Shown: piece after piece, positions 8,895 to 18,043 of the stretch
Layout: every line of letters starts with the position of its first letter
How positions within the stretch are numbered: position 1 is the stretch's first letter
Origin: Paenibacillus sp. BSR1-1
GTDB taxonomy: Bacteria > Bacillota > Bacilli > Bacillales > Cytobacillaceae
DNA length: 64,000 nt
Reading direction: 5' to 3'
NCBI RefSeq assembly: GCF_030403775.1
Contig: NZ_JAQMWQ010000019.1
Span: 1 to 64,000 of the forward strand
The notes under the pieces: generated by a model
What the model saw: the letters and a program-made list of their open reading frames with translations, nothing else
Databases searched by the model: none
Told to the model about the DNA's origin: nothing
Position numbers and translations under genes: made by a program

Positions 8895-10097
8895 ATGTAT
8901 CGTTCTAGCAAAATTCGACAAGGGTTGAAAGTCAGACCTCTAACCTTGATTTCCCTAGTGCTTTTACTATTTATCTTTACCTCCTTCCCCTCCCAGTCAT
9001 CAGCACATGCGTATAGTGCAAGTTATACACAGATAACAATGAATCAAGTAAAGACAGAAGTGATCTTCTCCATTGATACGTTATCGATACTGGAGTTACT
9101 TCCAAAGATAGATAAAAATAAAAATTGGGTTTTAGAGAAAACGGAAATTAACAGCGACAGGCATCATCTAGATGAATTAATTACAGAGGGGCTTACTCTT
9201 GATAAGGGTAACAGGGAACTAGAACCGAAAATCGAAAAGATGAAAATCGTCAAGAAAGGAAATAAAGAATTTTTATCAACTTACATGAGCTATCCTGCAT
9301 TCTCACCAGGTGAAACACTCTCTTATAATGATGGATTTTATTTCAATGACACGGGCACTAACTATGTTGATCTCATCTCAGCATCCTATTTGGGTGAAAC
9401 GAGTGAAGCAGTTTTAGAGGGGAAAAATAGAACCTGGACCTTTCTGGCCACCGAGGTGCAACAAGAGCAACAGGCTCCAGGAGGGCAATCGGCTCAGCAA
9501 AATACAAATCAAAGCCCAACAGACCAAGCAGAGCTGGAAAAATCCAATACTCCTACTTCCTGGTTCTCTTTTTTCAAATTAGGAATGATGCATATTCTTA
9601 CAGGATATGACCACTTATTATTTCTATTTGCCTTATTGTTAAGAAAACAAACCTTTAAACAATATGCTGCCATAGTCACTTCTTTTACCATTGCACATAG
9701 CATTACATTAAGTCTTGCTGTCTTGGGCTGGATCACTTTGCCTTCACGCTTCGTCGAGGCGACAATCGCCTTCAGTATTTGCTACGTAGCACTAGAAAAT
9801 ATTTTCCGAAAAGAGATTAAATATCGCTGGAGTATCACCTTCTTATTCGGATTAATACATGGGCTGGGATTTGCCACTATATTAAAAGAAATGGCCATTC
9901 CAAAAAGCCACCTTGCCGTGGCGTTAATTAATTTTAACCTTGGAATTGAAGCCGTTCAGCTTACAATTGTTCTAATACTTTTGCCTTTACTTGGTTTAAT
10001 CCAAAAGAAAATTTCTTACAAAAAGATTGTCCAAATTGGCTCAATTATCATCACCCTTTTGGGTGGGTTCTGGTTAATTGAGCGAATCTTTACTTAA
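8895..10097 (+). CDS. HupE/UreJ-family membrane protein
   Basis: A 400-residue membrane protein. It has an N-terminal signal segment (ending SSAHAYS), a roughly 180-residue extracytoplasmic domain, a Gln/Ser-rich linker (about 200-225), and a C-terminal domain of about six helices with the HupE/UreJ_2 motifs MMHILTGYDHLLFLFALLL and FGLIHGLGFA. HupE-type proteins are linked to nickel or cobalt uptake; for this long, signal-peptide form the metal is unproven. The start at 8895 follows GAGAGGA; the upstream ATG at 8841 lacks a site. Monocistronic. Confidence 0.75.
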   Translation: MYRSSKIRQGLKVRPLTLISLVLLLFIFTSFPSQSSAHAYSASYTQITMNQVKTEVIFSIDTLSILELLPKIDKNKNWVLEKTEINSDRHHLDELITEGLTLDKGNRELEPKIEKMKIVKKGNKEFLSTYMSYPAFSPGETLSYNDGFYFNDTGTNYVDLISASYLGETSEAVLEGKNRTWTFLATEVQQEQQAPGGQSAQQNTNQSPTDQAELEKSNTPTSWFSFFKLGMMHILTGYDHLLFLFALLLRKQTFKQYAAIVTSFTIAHSITLSLAVLGWITLPSRFVEATIAFSICYVALENIFRKEIKYRWSITFLFGLIHGLGFATILKEMAIPKSHLAVALINFNLGIEAVQLTIVLILLPLLGLIQKKISYKKIVQIGSIIITLLGGFWLIERIFT

Positions 10098-10105
10098 AAA
10101 AGGAT

Positions 10106-10153
10106 AAATACTTCTTAAAAAATATTTCACTATTTTATTAAGAAGTATTTTTT
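10106..10153 (+). terminator. Terminator after HupE-like gene
   Basis: AAATACTTCTTAA pairs with TTAAGAAGTATTT around an AT-rich loop, followed by a T-run. Confidence 0.7.
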
Positions 10154-10219
10154 GCTTTTTATAATGTTAAATTGAGATAATAACATTACCATATTTATCT
10201 AAGAACGAGGGGTACAAAA

Positions 10220-11476
10220 ATGTTCAAGCAAAAAAATAAATCAAGGCATCTTGCCGCTATTTCCCTTGCTGTGATGGCAATTGGATTCATTGCTACAATG
10301 CCTTATCAGGATTCACTTTGGGGTTTAATCCTGCAGGGTGGTTTCGAGGCAGGACTTGTCGGAGGGCTAGCCGATTGGTTTGCCGTAACCGCTTTGTTTC
10401 GACATCCACTTGGTATTCCTATTCCACATACAGCCTTACTCCCCAAGAATCGTAAAAGAATCATCGGGGGCATTATTTCAATGTTGGAAAATGATTGGCT
10501 GACAAAGGAAAGTATTCGTAAGAAAATTGATACCTTTCATTTCTCGGATAAAATTCTTTCCTTAATTGAAAAGGAATTACACTCGCCTGGTGTGCAAAAA
10601 AATTTCAAAACCCTTATTCAATATCTACTTAACAAAGTAGATATTAATAAAATTGCTCCCATTATCGAAAAGGAAATAAAGAATTATCTAAATGAACTGG
10701 ATATTAAACACTTTCTACCTTTACTTATTGATCAAGTATCGATTAGGAAATACGATGAAAAAGCACTTGATTTTGTATTAAAAGAGATTGATGAATGGGC
10801 AACTAAAGAAACAACGAAATACAAACTCGGGGGAATGGCAGTTGACGCTATTGAAAATATAAAGGCAGATGGTATCATGCAGTTTGCTTTGAAGTCCTTT
10901 AGCAATCTAGTTAATGAGGAAAAATTAGGAGGAATTCTCCAGAATCTAATCCTTAAAGGCGTAGATAGTTTCCGTGATCCCTTTAATCAAAATAGACAAA
11001 CCTTGCTCATTCATATCCATAATAAATTGCAAAACATTAAAAGTGATGTAAAGATTTATGATGAGATCGAACATTTTAAAACTCAATTGATTGACAAATG
11101 GGAACCTGAAGAAAAAATTATCAGCTTTTTAACTAAACTTCAGCAGAAAGCTGTTGAAACTTTAGACGATCCTATATTTATTAATGAATACTTACTGCCT
11201 TTAATTGAAAATAGCTTAAATGAATTTAAAGCAAATCCTGAAAAAATAAACAATCTGGAATCTTGGATTAAGAGACATATTTCCAACTTTGTCGATAATA
11301 ATCATTCAAAAATAGGCAAACTTGTCGAAGAGAATTTAGAAAAGCTTGATAACGAAACACTCATCAACATGATTGAAAACAATGTCGGAAAGGACCTCCA
11401 ATGGATCCGGGTAAATGGGGCTGTTTGCGGATTTTTAATCGGCCTCGTACTAATTGGAATAAAAACCTTTTTCTAA
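10220..11476 (+). CDS. DUF445 family membrane protein
   Basis: A 418-residue protein of the DUF445 (YjiN/YheB-like) family. The signature GGLADWFAVTALFRHPLGIP followed by PHTALLPKNR sits just after the N-terminal membrane helix (about 12-45). A long charged helical middle follows, and a C-terminal hydrophobic helix (CGFLIGLVLIGIKTF). So the two ends are in the membrane and the helical body is probably cytosolic. Function in the family is not established. The ribosome binding site is AACGAGGGG. Monocistronic, followed by a CAGCC/GGCTG terminator. Confidence 0.85.
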   Translation: MFKQKNKSRHLAAISLAVMAIGFIATMPYQDSLWGLILQGGFEAGLVGGLADWFAVTALFRHPLGIPIPHTALLPKNRKRIIGGIISMLENDWLTKESIRKKIDTFHFSDKILSLIEKELHSPGVQKNFKTLIQYLLNKVDINKIAPIIEKEIKNYLNELDIKHFLPLLIDQVSIRKYDEKALDFVLKEIDEWATKETTKYKLGGMAVDAIENIKADGIMQFALKSFSNLVNEEKLGGILQNLILKGVDSFRDPFNQNRQTLLIHIHNKLQNIKSDVKIYDEIEHFKTQLIDKWEPEEKIISFLTKLQQKAVETLDDPIFINEYLLPLIENSLNEFKANPEKINNLESWIKRHISNFVDNNHSKIGKLVEENLEKLDNETLINMIENNVGKDLQWIRVNGAVCGFLIGLVLIGIKTFF

Positions 11477-11505
11477 GCAGCCTTAATTTTGGGCTGTTTC
11501 TTTTT
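11477..11505 (+). terminator. Terminator after DUF445 gene
   Basis: CAGCC and GGCTG stem beginning right after the stop codon, followed by TTTCTTTTT. Confidence 0.7.
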
Positions 11506-11610
11506 GAAAAAAAACAAATTATGTCCTATGAAATGAAAGTTCTTTTTCCATGTAGTTCTTCATATTTAGTACTGAAGTCATATTTTTTAGCTAAATAAGG
11601 AGGCTGAGGA

Positions 11611-11976
11611 ATGGGGATCAGGTTTATTAAAATCTCTGTCGTGTATTTTGTCATTGGGGTTTGTATGGGAATGTATATGTCCATGACAGAGAAATTTGAC
11701 CTAACGCCGGTACATGTCCATGTTAATTTGTTAGGATGGGTGTCAATGGCCCTAGCTGGACTCATTTATGCAGTTTATCCAAGTGCAGCGGAAACAGGAT
11801 TAGCGAAAGTTCACTTCTGGCTCCATAATATTGCATTGCCTGTCATGATGATTGCCCTCGCGTGCTTAGTTTCTGGAGTTGAATCCGCTGGTCCTTTCAT
11901 TGCCATTGGCGGAACATTATTGGTTCTGGCCATCATTCTTTTCGCCATAAATATCCTAAAGAATGTTAAGAGCTAG
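11611..11976 (+). CDS. Small haem-copper oxidase subunit I-like membrane protein
   Basis: A 121-residue protein with four predicted membrane helices. The stretches TPVHVHVNLLGWVSM and HFWLHNIALPVMM resemble histidine-bearing helices of haem-copper oxidase or NorB-type subunit I, but the protein is only about a quarter of the length of a real subunit I and cannot be a complete oxidase. Stand-alone proteins of this kind are common in Bacilli, often labelled cytochrome-c oxidase. The conserved histidines may bind haem or metal; this is inference. The ribosome binding site is AAGGAGGCTGAGG. Confidence 0.6.
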   Translation: MGIRFIKISVVYFVIGVCMGMYMSMTEKFDLTPVHVHVNLLGWVSMALAGLIYAVYPSAAETGLAKVHFWLHNIALPVMMIALACLVSGVESAGPFIAIGGTLLVLAIILFAINILKNVKS

Positions 11977-12002
11977 AAAAGCAGTAAAAGAATAATGATA
12001 TT

Positions 12003-12030
12003 AACAAAGGACCCCAGAGGGTCCTTTGTT
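12003..12030. terminator. Bidirectional terminator
   Basis: AACAAAGGACCC pairs with GGGTCCTTTGTT. It lies between the oxidase-like gene and the convergent YcgQ-like gene. Confidence 0.8.
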
Positions 12031-12065
12031 TCATAAAATCGTAAATCATAATCTATATCCAATTA

Positions 12066-12959
12066 TTAATTAAAGCTGTTTCGATAAACATAGGGATCTT
12101 TAGGCTGGTTGATTGTTTTATAACTTGTCACTTTGATAACAGGAATTCTTGTCTTCATTTGAGGATAATATACGGTATCCACTTTTCCTGTTACCTGGTA
12201 CCATTGGTCATTTGGAATATGAATGTCATTCGGGAATTGAATCATCATACCAAAGGCCCCAGAGTCTGCTATACAATGGATGATCCCAAACCGAAGTAAA
12301 AAGATTTGATTGTTGTTTAGGTCAGGACCGTTATAAGAGAAACCTTTAAAAGTAATTGTTTTCCCGACGAAATCTCCAGAATAATTATAAATAACTTCCA
12401 ATGCTTTTAAATAATCATTATCAGTCAAGGTAATATTGTTTTTTACTTTATAAGACTTGGACTCCTTACGAACTAAATCTAAGAAGGCATCTTGCCCTAA
12501 AAATTGGCTCATATCAGGATTAAGAACTTGATGCATTCCGTACTGATCATTGCCATCCTCTAAGGTAGGGAATTGAAACCCTTTAGCATTCACTAGCTGT
12601 GAATCCAATGTTGCAACAGGCAAAAGAACACCTGTAAGGGCAGGTATTAATACAAAGGTGTAAGATAAAAATCTTTTTACCTTTTTTCCTTTCGATACTG
12701 TCTTTTTGTCAATTTCATGGTTATGATTGTGTTCGTGATCATGGTCATGGTCGCAATCACAACCAATGTGTTCCTTTTGCAGCTTCCTGTCAGATAAATA
12801 CCATCTTATTCCTTCAGCAATCGTCAACAGAAATAACACCACGATCATGCTTTTAGATAGGAAGGCATATTTCATGTTTATATATTTCGAAATGTTCCCT
12901 GAAAGGTGTAGAGTAAAAAATAAGTTGGTAAACAATAATAAGATTACAACTCTAAACAT
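12066..12959 (-). CDS. TIGR03943/DUF1980 permease partner protein (YcgQ-like)
   Basis: A 297-residue protein matching the YcgQ family, the usual partner of the UPF0718 permease encoded just upstream. It has N-terminal membrane helices (about 1-52), a Cys/His/Asp-rich metal-binding-looking stretch at residues 67-82 (CDCDHDHDHEHNHNHE), another membrane helix (about 90-110), then a C-terminal domain with FGIIHCIADSGAFGMMI. The gene starts 12 bp after the permease stop, so the two are co-transcribed. The histidine-rich loop suggests handling of a transition metal, perhaps zinc; no metal-regulator box was recognised upstream of the operon. Confidence 0.8.
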   Translation of the reverse strand: MFRVVILLLFTNLFFTLHLSGNISKYINMKYAFLSKSMIVVLFLLTIAEGIRWYLSDRKLQKEHIGCDCDHDHDHEHNHNHEIDKKTVSKGKKVKRFLSYTFVLIPALTGVLLPVATLDSQLVNAKGFQFPTLEDGNDQYGMHQVLNPDMSQFLGQDAFLDLVRKESKSYKVKNNITLTDNDYLKALEVIYNYSGDFVGKTITFKGFSYNGPDLNNNQIFLLRFGIIHCIADSGAFGMMIQFPNDIHIPNDQWYQVTGKVDTVYYPQMKTRIPVIKVTSYKTINQPKDPYVYRNSFN

Positions 12960-12971
12960 TTAAATCCTCCT

Positions 12972-13841
12972 TTACAGAAGAAGTGAGCCAATGAATACAA
13001 ATACTGAAATTAAAGATACCAATATAATAACGATTTTTTTCTGAAAATATCCAGTCATCATCAAAACATTTTTTATATCTAACATGGGCCCTAATACAAG
13101 AAAAGCTACAATAGAACTTTGGCCGAAACTATTTCTAAATGATGAAGCAACAAAAGCATCCGCTTCCGAACAAATCGATAAGATGAACGCTAAGCCCATC
13201 ATGACTAAAATTGCTGTAACTTTTGTATCACCTAAAGTAAGCAGAATCTTTGTAGGCACATAAACCTGCATAGCAGCTGCAATCATTGACCCCATGACAA
13301 GAAATTTAGCTACACTTAGAAATTCATCAATTGTATGTGTAACAACACTAATCAGCTTTTGTTTGGTGTTTTGGTTTGAATGATCATGCACGTGCACATC
13401 AATATTCTCTTTCAATGGATTTTCTTTTATAACAAAAGATAGAACAATACCAACCAAAATAGAAACAACCAACGCGAAACCTGCTCTGTAGAAAACCATT
13501 GTCCAACTATCACCAAAGGCGATGAATGTGGCGAATACTACAATGGGATTGATAATAGGCGATGAGAGCATAAAGGAAATAGCCGCATGAGGGGCTACCC
13601 CCTTCTTTATTAATCTTGAAGCTATTGGGACAATTCCACATTCACACCCAGGGAATAATACACCTAAAAAACTAGCTGTAATAACTGATAAAAATCTATT
13701 TTTAGGCATCAGTCGAATAATCATATTTTCAGAAACGAATACTTCTATCAGTGCAGAAATTAATGCCCCTATGACAATAAACGGGATAGCTTCAATCACA
13801 ATGCTGATAAAAATCGTATTTAATTGTAATAATCGATCCAT
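12972..13841 (-). CDS. UPF0718/ArsP_1 family permease (YcgR-like)
   Basis: A 289-residue polytopic membrane protein of the ArsP_1/DUF318 permease family. Family motifs visible are EAIPFIVIGALISALIEVF near the N-terminus, FPGCECGIVPIASRLIKKG with paired cysteines, and the CSEADAFVASSF segment in the second half. A small His-rich loop (HVHDHSNQN) sits in the middle. The start at 13841 is preceded by AAGGAGGTACTTCT; an ATG 24 bp upstream has none. First gene of the two-gene operon with the YcgQ-like gene. The substrate is unknown. Confidence 0.8.
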   Translation of the reverse strand: MDRLLQLNTIFISIVIEAIPFIVIGALISALIEVFVSENMIIRLMPKNRFLSVITASFLGVLFPGCECGIVPIASRLIKKGVAPHAAISFMLSSPIINPIVVFATFIAFGDSWTMVFYRAGFALVVSILVGIVLSFVIKENPLKENIDVHVHDHSNQNTKQKLISVVTHTIDEFLSVAKFLVMGSMIAAAMQVYVPTKILLTLGDTKVTAILVMMGLAFILSICSEADAFVASSFRNSFGQSSIVAFLVLGPMLDIKNVLMMTGYFQKKIVIILVSLISVFVFIGSLLL

Positions 13842-14007
13842 AGAAGTACCTCCTTGAAGAAACACTTCATTACTAGGTTTATTTAAAAAACAATTTCTAT
13901 CATATCAAAAAACAATGTATTTTGTTATGTTTTCATTTTCCAAATGTGGTAGATTACTTGGTTCAAAAGAATAAATACATCATACTACTTTAATTTTAAT
14001 AATAAAA

Positions 14008-14041
14008 GCAAAAAGACAGCTCCATTAAAATCGGAACTGCC
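14008..14041 (-). terminator. Terminator of acid phosphatase gene
   Basis: On the minus strand CAGTTCC pairs with GGAGCTG, followed by TCTTTTTGCTTTT, 20 bp after the stop codon. Confidence 0.65.
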
Positions 14042-14061
14042 TAATGATAATTACTATTAAA

Positions 14062-14874
14062 TCATGGTTGAAATGGCTCTAAATTATCTTTCCTTAGCTT
14101 TGCTTTTTCAAGATCAGATCTTCTGGAATCATATTGATAAATGGCACCTTCCCAATCTCCATACATTGGATTAGGGAAAACAATTAACTTCCTTCCAAAT
14201 TCATACCTTTGCTTGTCGGCCATTTGTGCTCTTTGGGTTACAGACAGCCCCTCAAATCCACTGAAATCTCCAAGATTATCACCGAACAACAACACAATAT
14301 CATGTGTTTTGGCAACCTGCATACGGCGTGCTTCTTTTCCTCTTTCTCCCTTTTGCTTCAATAAAACATGTGCTGCATCCGCTTGAGGCGCTCCTATATT
14401 TTGTAAATTTCTTATCGTTGCTGCTTTTAGAGCCTCTTTACGATTGGATATATAGTAAATTGCTACACCTTTTGAATCAGCATACTTTAAAAAGTCTATC
14501 GCTCCTGGTAAAGCTTCGGCAGCAGAACGTTCAACCCACGTTCCCCAATTTAAATAGGCAGTCGGCGGTGACATGATTTTCTTAGCGAATAGCGGGCTAT
14601 TATCAATAACGGTCTCATCTAAATCCAGAACAATTGCAGGCTTCAATCCTTGTTTCCATTGTTTTTTACTAAGGATGTCATCCAATCGCATTCTTCCAAT
14701 GTTATATCCTTGATAAAATAATGCCCTTGCCTCCCCTGCTTTTTGAAACCATAGAACTGACATTGTATTTTGCTCCTGCAACGGGTTAATAATGGTTTGT
14801 GACTCTGCCTGATCACAGGAAAAAGAAAAAAATAAGGTTAATGCTGTAATGCAGAGCATTTTACTCTTTTTCAA
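14062..14874 (-). CDS. e(P4)-type HAD acid phosphatase / 5'-nucleotidase
   Basis: A 270-residue exported HAD-superfamily phosphatase of the lipoprotein e(P4) class (class C acid phosphatase). The catalytic motif DLDETVIDNS lies at residues 84-93, the second motif is around YYISNRKEA, and the metal-binding acidic motif is LFGDNLGDFSG. These enzymes dephosphorylate nucleotides at the cell surface. The signal peptide ends at Cys20, but the residues before it (SFSC) are a poor lipobox, so lipidation is uncertain. The length is usual for the family. Monocistronic. Confidence 0.85.
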   Translation of the reverse strand: MKKSKMLCITALTLFFSFSCDQAESQTIINPLQEQNTMSVLWFQKAGEARALFYQGYNIGRMRLDDILSKKQWKQGLKPAIVLDLDETVIDNSPLFAKKIMSPPTAYLNWGTWVERSAAEALPGAIDFLKYADSKGVAIYYISNRKEALKAATIRNLQNIGAPQADAAHVLLKQKGERGKEARRMQVAKTHDIVLLFGDNLGDFSGFEGLSVTQRAQMADKQRYEFGRKLIVFPNPMYGDWEGAIYQYDSRRSDLEKAKLRKDNLEPFQP

Positions 14875-14921
14875 TATGCGGCCCTCCTTTTTGATTTTAT
14901 CTTAGTATGTGGAATCAAAGT

Positions 14922-14956
14922 AAAAAAATGAGGCCCTTTTTCCTGGGCCTCATTTA
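14922..14956 (-). terminator. Terminator of amino-acid permease gene
   Basis: AAATGAGGCCC pairs with GGGCCTCATTT just past the stop codon of the minus-strand permease gene. Confidence 0.8.
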
Positions 14957-14959
14957 AAC

Positions 14960-16360
14960 TTAACTTATTTGTTTTTTAGATGTAGTTTGGTTTATATCTC
15001 TTTTATGAAAACCTTTTAAATAATAAACTCCAACCAAGAATACTAGGAATAGCGGGCCAATCACTAAGGCAATTCTTGTATCCGGATTATAAGCCATTAG
15101 AGCAATGACAAATGCTAAAAAGGCTAATGAGATATACGAAGTAATCGGGAATAAAGGAACTTTGTATTTTAAATTCGTCACTTCATTCGGCTTTAAAGAT
15201 CTACGATAACGAATTTGCGATAACAGGATAACTCCCCATGTCCATATCGCTCCAAATGTTGCAATACTAGTCACCCATGTAAAAACTTTTGCTGGAACGA
15301 TATAGTTCAGCACTACACCAATTAATAAAGCACCTGCAGAGGCTAAAACCGCAATGCCTGGAACCCCATTTTTTGTTATTTTAGCAAAATTCTGAGGTGC
15401 TTCGCCGTGCTCCGCTAGATTGAATAGCATCCGTGCTGTACTAAAAATACCGCTGTTACAAGAGGAAAGGGCTGCCGTTAACACGACAAAGTTTATTATT
15501 CCTGCTGCTCCTGGAATGCCGATTTTTTCAAAAGTAAGAACAAACGGACTTCCTTTCGTTCCAATTTCTTCCCACGGATAAATCGACATGATCACGAACA
15601 AGGCACCTACATAAAAAATTAAAATTCGCCAAAAGACAGAGTCAATCGCCCTTGAAAGAGATTTCTCGGGATTTTTTACTTCCCCGGCTGTTACCCCAAT
15701 CATTTCAATTCCAAGATAGGCAAACATAACCATTTGTAAGGACAGGAGAACACCTTTAATTCCATTTGGGAAAAAACCGCCATGTTCCCATAAATTTTTA
15801 ATTCCTGTTGCAAGGCCGCCGTTTCCTAATCCAAAGAAAATCATTCCTGCTCCTACAGCGATCATTGCCAAAATGGTTACAATTTTAATAAGAGCAAACC
15901 AGAATTCCAATTCCCCATACGCTTTAACCGCTAAAAAGTTTACAGTTGCCATAATGACAAGTGCAGCAAGTGCCCAAATCCAACGTGGAACACCCGGGTA
16001 CCAATATTCCATATAGATTCCCACTGCCGTAATTTCAGCCATACAAGTAACGACCCACAAAAACCAATAATTCCAGCCTGTTATATAACCTGCAAGCGGT
16101 CCCAAATAATCACGTGCGTATTTACTAAATGAACCGGCAACAGGTTTTTGAATCGCCATTTCCCCAAGGGCCCTCATAATGAAAAACATAATCAAGCCGC
16201 TAAAGGCATATCCAAATAAAATACCTGGTCCAGCCATTTTAATTGCGGTTGCCGAACCTAAAAACAGTCCAACTCCTATCGCTGCCCCTAAAGACATCAA
16301 GGTAATATGCCTTTCTTCTAAACCGCGATGAAGTTCTTTGCCATGAGTGTTCTTGCTCAT
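14960..16360 (-). CDS. alaP: APC-family amino acid permease, probably alanine
   Basis: A 466-residue, twelve-helix transporter of the amino acid-polyamine-organocation superfamily. The N-terminal consensus HRGLEERHITLMSLGAAIGV and the first-helix GVGLFLGSA identify the AAT (CycA/AlaP-like) subgroup. It is divergent from a PucR-type regulator that is followed by alanine dehydrogenase, so alanine (L- or D-) is the probable substrate, as for B. subtilis AlaP (YtnA); this is inference from context. A perfect-consensus cre lies in the shared upstream region. Confidence 0.75.
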   Translation of the reverse strand: MSKNTHGKELHRGLEERHITLMSLGAAIGVGLFLGSATAIKMAGPGILFGYAFSGLIMFFIMRALGEMAIQKPVAGSFSKYARDYLGPLAGYITGWNYWFLWVVTCMAEITAVGIYMEYWYPGVPRWIWALAALVIMATVNFLAVKAYGELEFWFALIKIVTILAMIAVGAGMIFFGLGNGGLATGIKNLWEHGGFFPNGIKGVLLSLQMVMFAYLGIEMIGVTAGEVKNPEKSLSRAIDSVFWRILIFYVGALFVIMSIYPWEEIGTKGSPFVLTFEKIGIPGAAGIINFVVLTAALSSCNSGIFSTARMLFNLAEHGEAPQNFAKITKNGVPGIAVLASAGALLIGVVLNYIVPAKVFTWVTSIATFGAIWTWGVILLSQIRYRRSLKPNEVTNLKYKVPLFPITSYISLAFLAFVIALMAYNPDTRIALVIGPLFLVFLVGVYYLKGFHKRDINQTTSKKQIS

Positions 16361-16674
16361 ATATTAATCTCCCCCTGATTAATCAACTTCAATTTCTCTT
16401 CCATCCCAATTCATTTGATTTTATTAAAATAGTAACAATATTATTTATTTTACCACAACGGTATAAAGTATTAGTGTTTTTTTCTCCCTTTTTCCTAATT
16501 GATAACGCTTTCAAAATAGAGTTTCTTAAATAATTACTTTTTTGAATATTTCTTGAAATTATCTTAACATTATTGTGAGCGATTTTTTTTGTAAAAAAAC
16601 AAGAAATTTGCGCTTTTATTTTGTAAAATTAAACAAAGGTTATTATTAATTCTTCCATTATGGAGGTCACAAGT
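16361..16674. promoter_or_regulatory. Divergent control region of alaP and adeR with cre
   Basis: A 314-bp AT-rich region without a gene. TGATAACGCTTTCA at 16500-16513 fits the cre consensus at all positions, so CcpA repression of the alanine genes is likely. Promoter hexamers were not assigned with confidence. Confidence 0.6.
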
Positions 16675-17913
16675 TTGAGTAATAGATTACATGATCCTTT
16701 TAGAACAGCATTTGATAGTTTAGATGAATTTGCTGACCTCATTAGTCAGGTTTTGAAGTGTCCTGTGACCATTGAGGATTCGAATCATCGGCTTCTTGCC
16801 TATAGTACCCATGATGAACGGACAGATTCGGCAAGAATTTCGACGATTATTGGCCGCAGAGTTCCAGAGAAAGTTATTAATCAATTATGGAAAGAAGGAA
16901 CGATTCCTGCTCTCCTTAAAACAAATGAGCCAATTCGTGTAAAGAGTATTGATGAAGTAGGACTCAGCAACAGGGTCGCCATTTCGATTTGGAAGCAGGA
17001 AGAGGTAATCGGATTTATTTGGGCATTAGAAATCGACAAATCCTTAACGGATGATGATTTTAGCCTATTAAAACAGGCTGCAGATGCTGCCAAAAATAAA
17101 CTCCTTCAGCTTCAGACAAGGAAAAATAAAAAGGAAGAACGTTCTCAAGAATTTTTCTGGAAGCTTTTAACCGGTCATTTGAAAGTTCAGGAAGAAATAT
17201 TGGAAAACTTCCATACTTTGCAAATAACACCTTCGTCTTCGTTTGCCGTTTTAGTTTTCCAGTTTAATAAAAATATTACCAGTAAAGAAGAGCAAAACAT
17301 CTCTTATCTTTTAAAAACAAACCAGCGCCTGAAAATAATGCTTTATACCATAGACTGTAACCAGCTCATTCTATTAATATCTGCTGAAGGATTAGAAAAC
17401 CCGCTTTCAGAGCTTGAACAATTTAGTAAGGTTTTTGTACTAAAGATGGGGGATCGATACGGAGTTAGGGATATCACACCTGTTTTGAGTGGTATTTATA
17501 AGGATTATCAAAAAATCAGGCAAGCCTATGAAGAGACATTATCTGTTTTATCTGTTAAACAAAAATTCCCTTTCGAAACAAAAGACATATACAATTATCA
17601 AAAGCTTGGCATTTATCAATTCTTAGGTCTCCTGTTGGAAAAAAGGAAAAACGAAGAATATGAAAACTATTCCTTAACAAAGCTACACGATTATGATCAG
17701 AAGCATAATAGCAATCTTGTGGAAACCTTAGAGATTTTTTTAAATAATGATAATAACATTAATGATGCTGCTAAGGAATTAAATGTCCACGCTAATACGT
17801 TAAATTACCGCTTGAAAAGAATCGCCGAAATTGGCGAGGTGAATTTTAAGGATCCGAATCAAAAAATGATGCTTTACGTAGATTTAAAACTTGAAAAATA
17901 TCAGGGGATTTGA
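16675..17913 (+). CDS. adeR: PucR-family transcriptional regulator (AdeR-like)
   Basis: A 412-residue regulator of the PucR/CdaR type. An N-terminal GAF-like sensor region (about 20-150) is followed by a central GGDEF-like domain and a C-terminal helix-turn-helix of the HTH_30 family, seen in INDAAKELNVHANTLNYRLK followed by RIAEIG. In B. subtilis AdeR activates ald; here ald follows on the same strand after 130 bp, so the same job is likely. The TTG at 16675 is chosen as start because GGAGGT (16662-16667) lies seven bases before it; the ATG at 16660 overlaps that site. Confidence 0.8.
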   Translation: MSNRLHDPFRTAFDSLDEFADLISQVLKCPVTIEDSNHRLLAYSTHDERTDSARISTIIGRRVPEKVINQLWKEGTIPALLKTNEPIRVKSIDEVGLSNRVAISIWKQEEVIGFIWALEIDKSLTDDDFSLLKQAADAAKNKLLQLQTRKNKKEERSQEFFWKLLTGHLKVQEEILENFHTLQITPSSSFAVLVFQFNKNITSKEEQNISYLLKTNQRLKIMLYTIDCNQLILLISAEGLENPLSELEQFSKVFVLKMGDRYGVRDITPVLSGIYKDYQKIRQAYEETLSVLSVKQKFPFETKDIYNYQKLGIYQFLGLLLEKRKNEEYENYSLTKLHDYDQKHNSNLVETLEIFLNNDNNINDAAKELNVHANTLNYRLKRIAEIGEVNFKDPNQKMMLYVDLKLEKYQGI

Positions 17914-18043
17914 ACCTTTTGTGAAAATCCCCAAAAAGTGAAAGAATCTTTCTCCTTTCTTAACAAAGAAATTTTTTGGCTAACCTTTTATACTTTAGCC
18001 ATAGGTAAATTACTTTTAAGTTAATTAGGGAGGAATTTGGGTT

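Noticed and set aside
11611..11976. True cytochrome c oxidase subunit I
   Set aside because: Only four helices and 121 residues; no complete set of haem and copper ligands and no other oxidase genes nearby.
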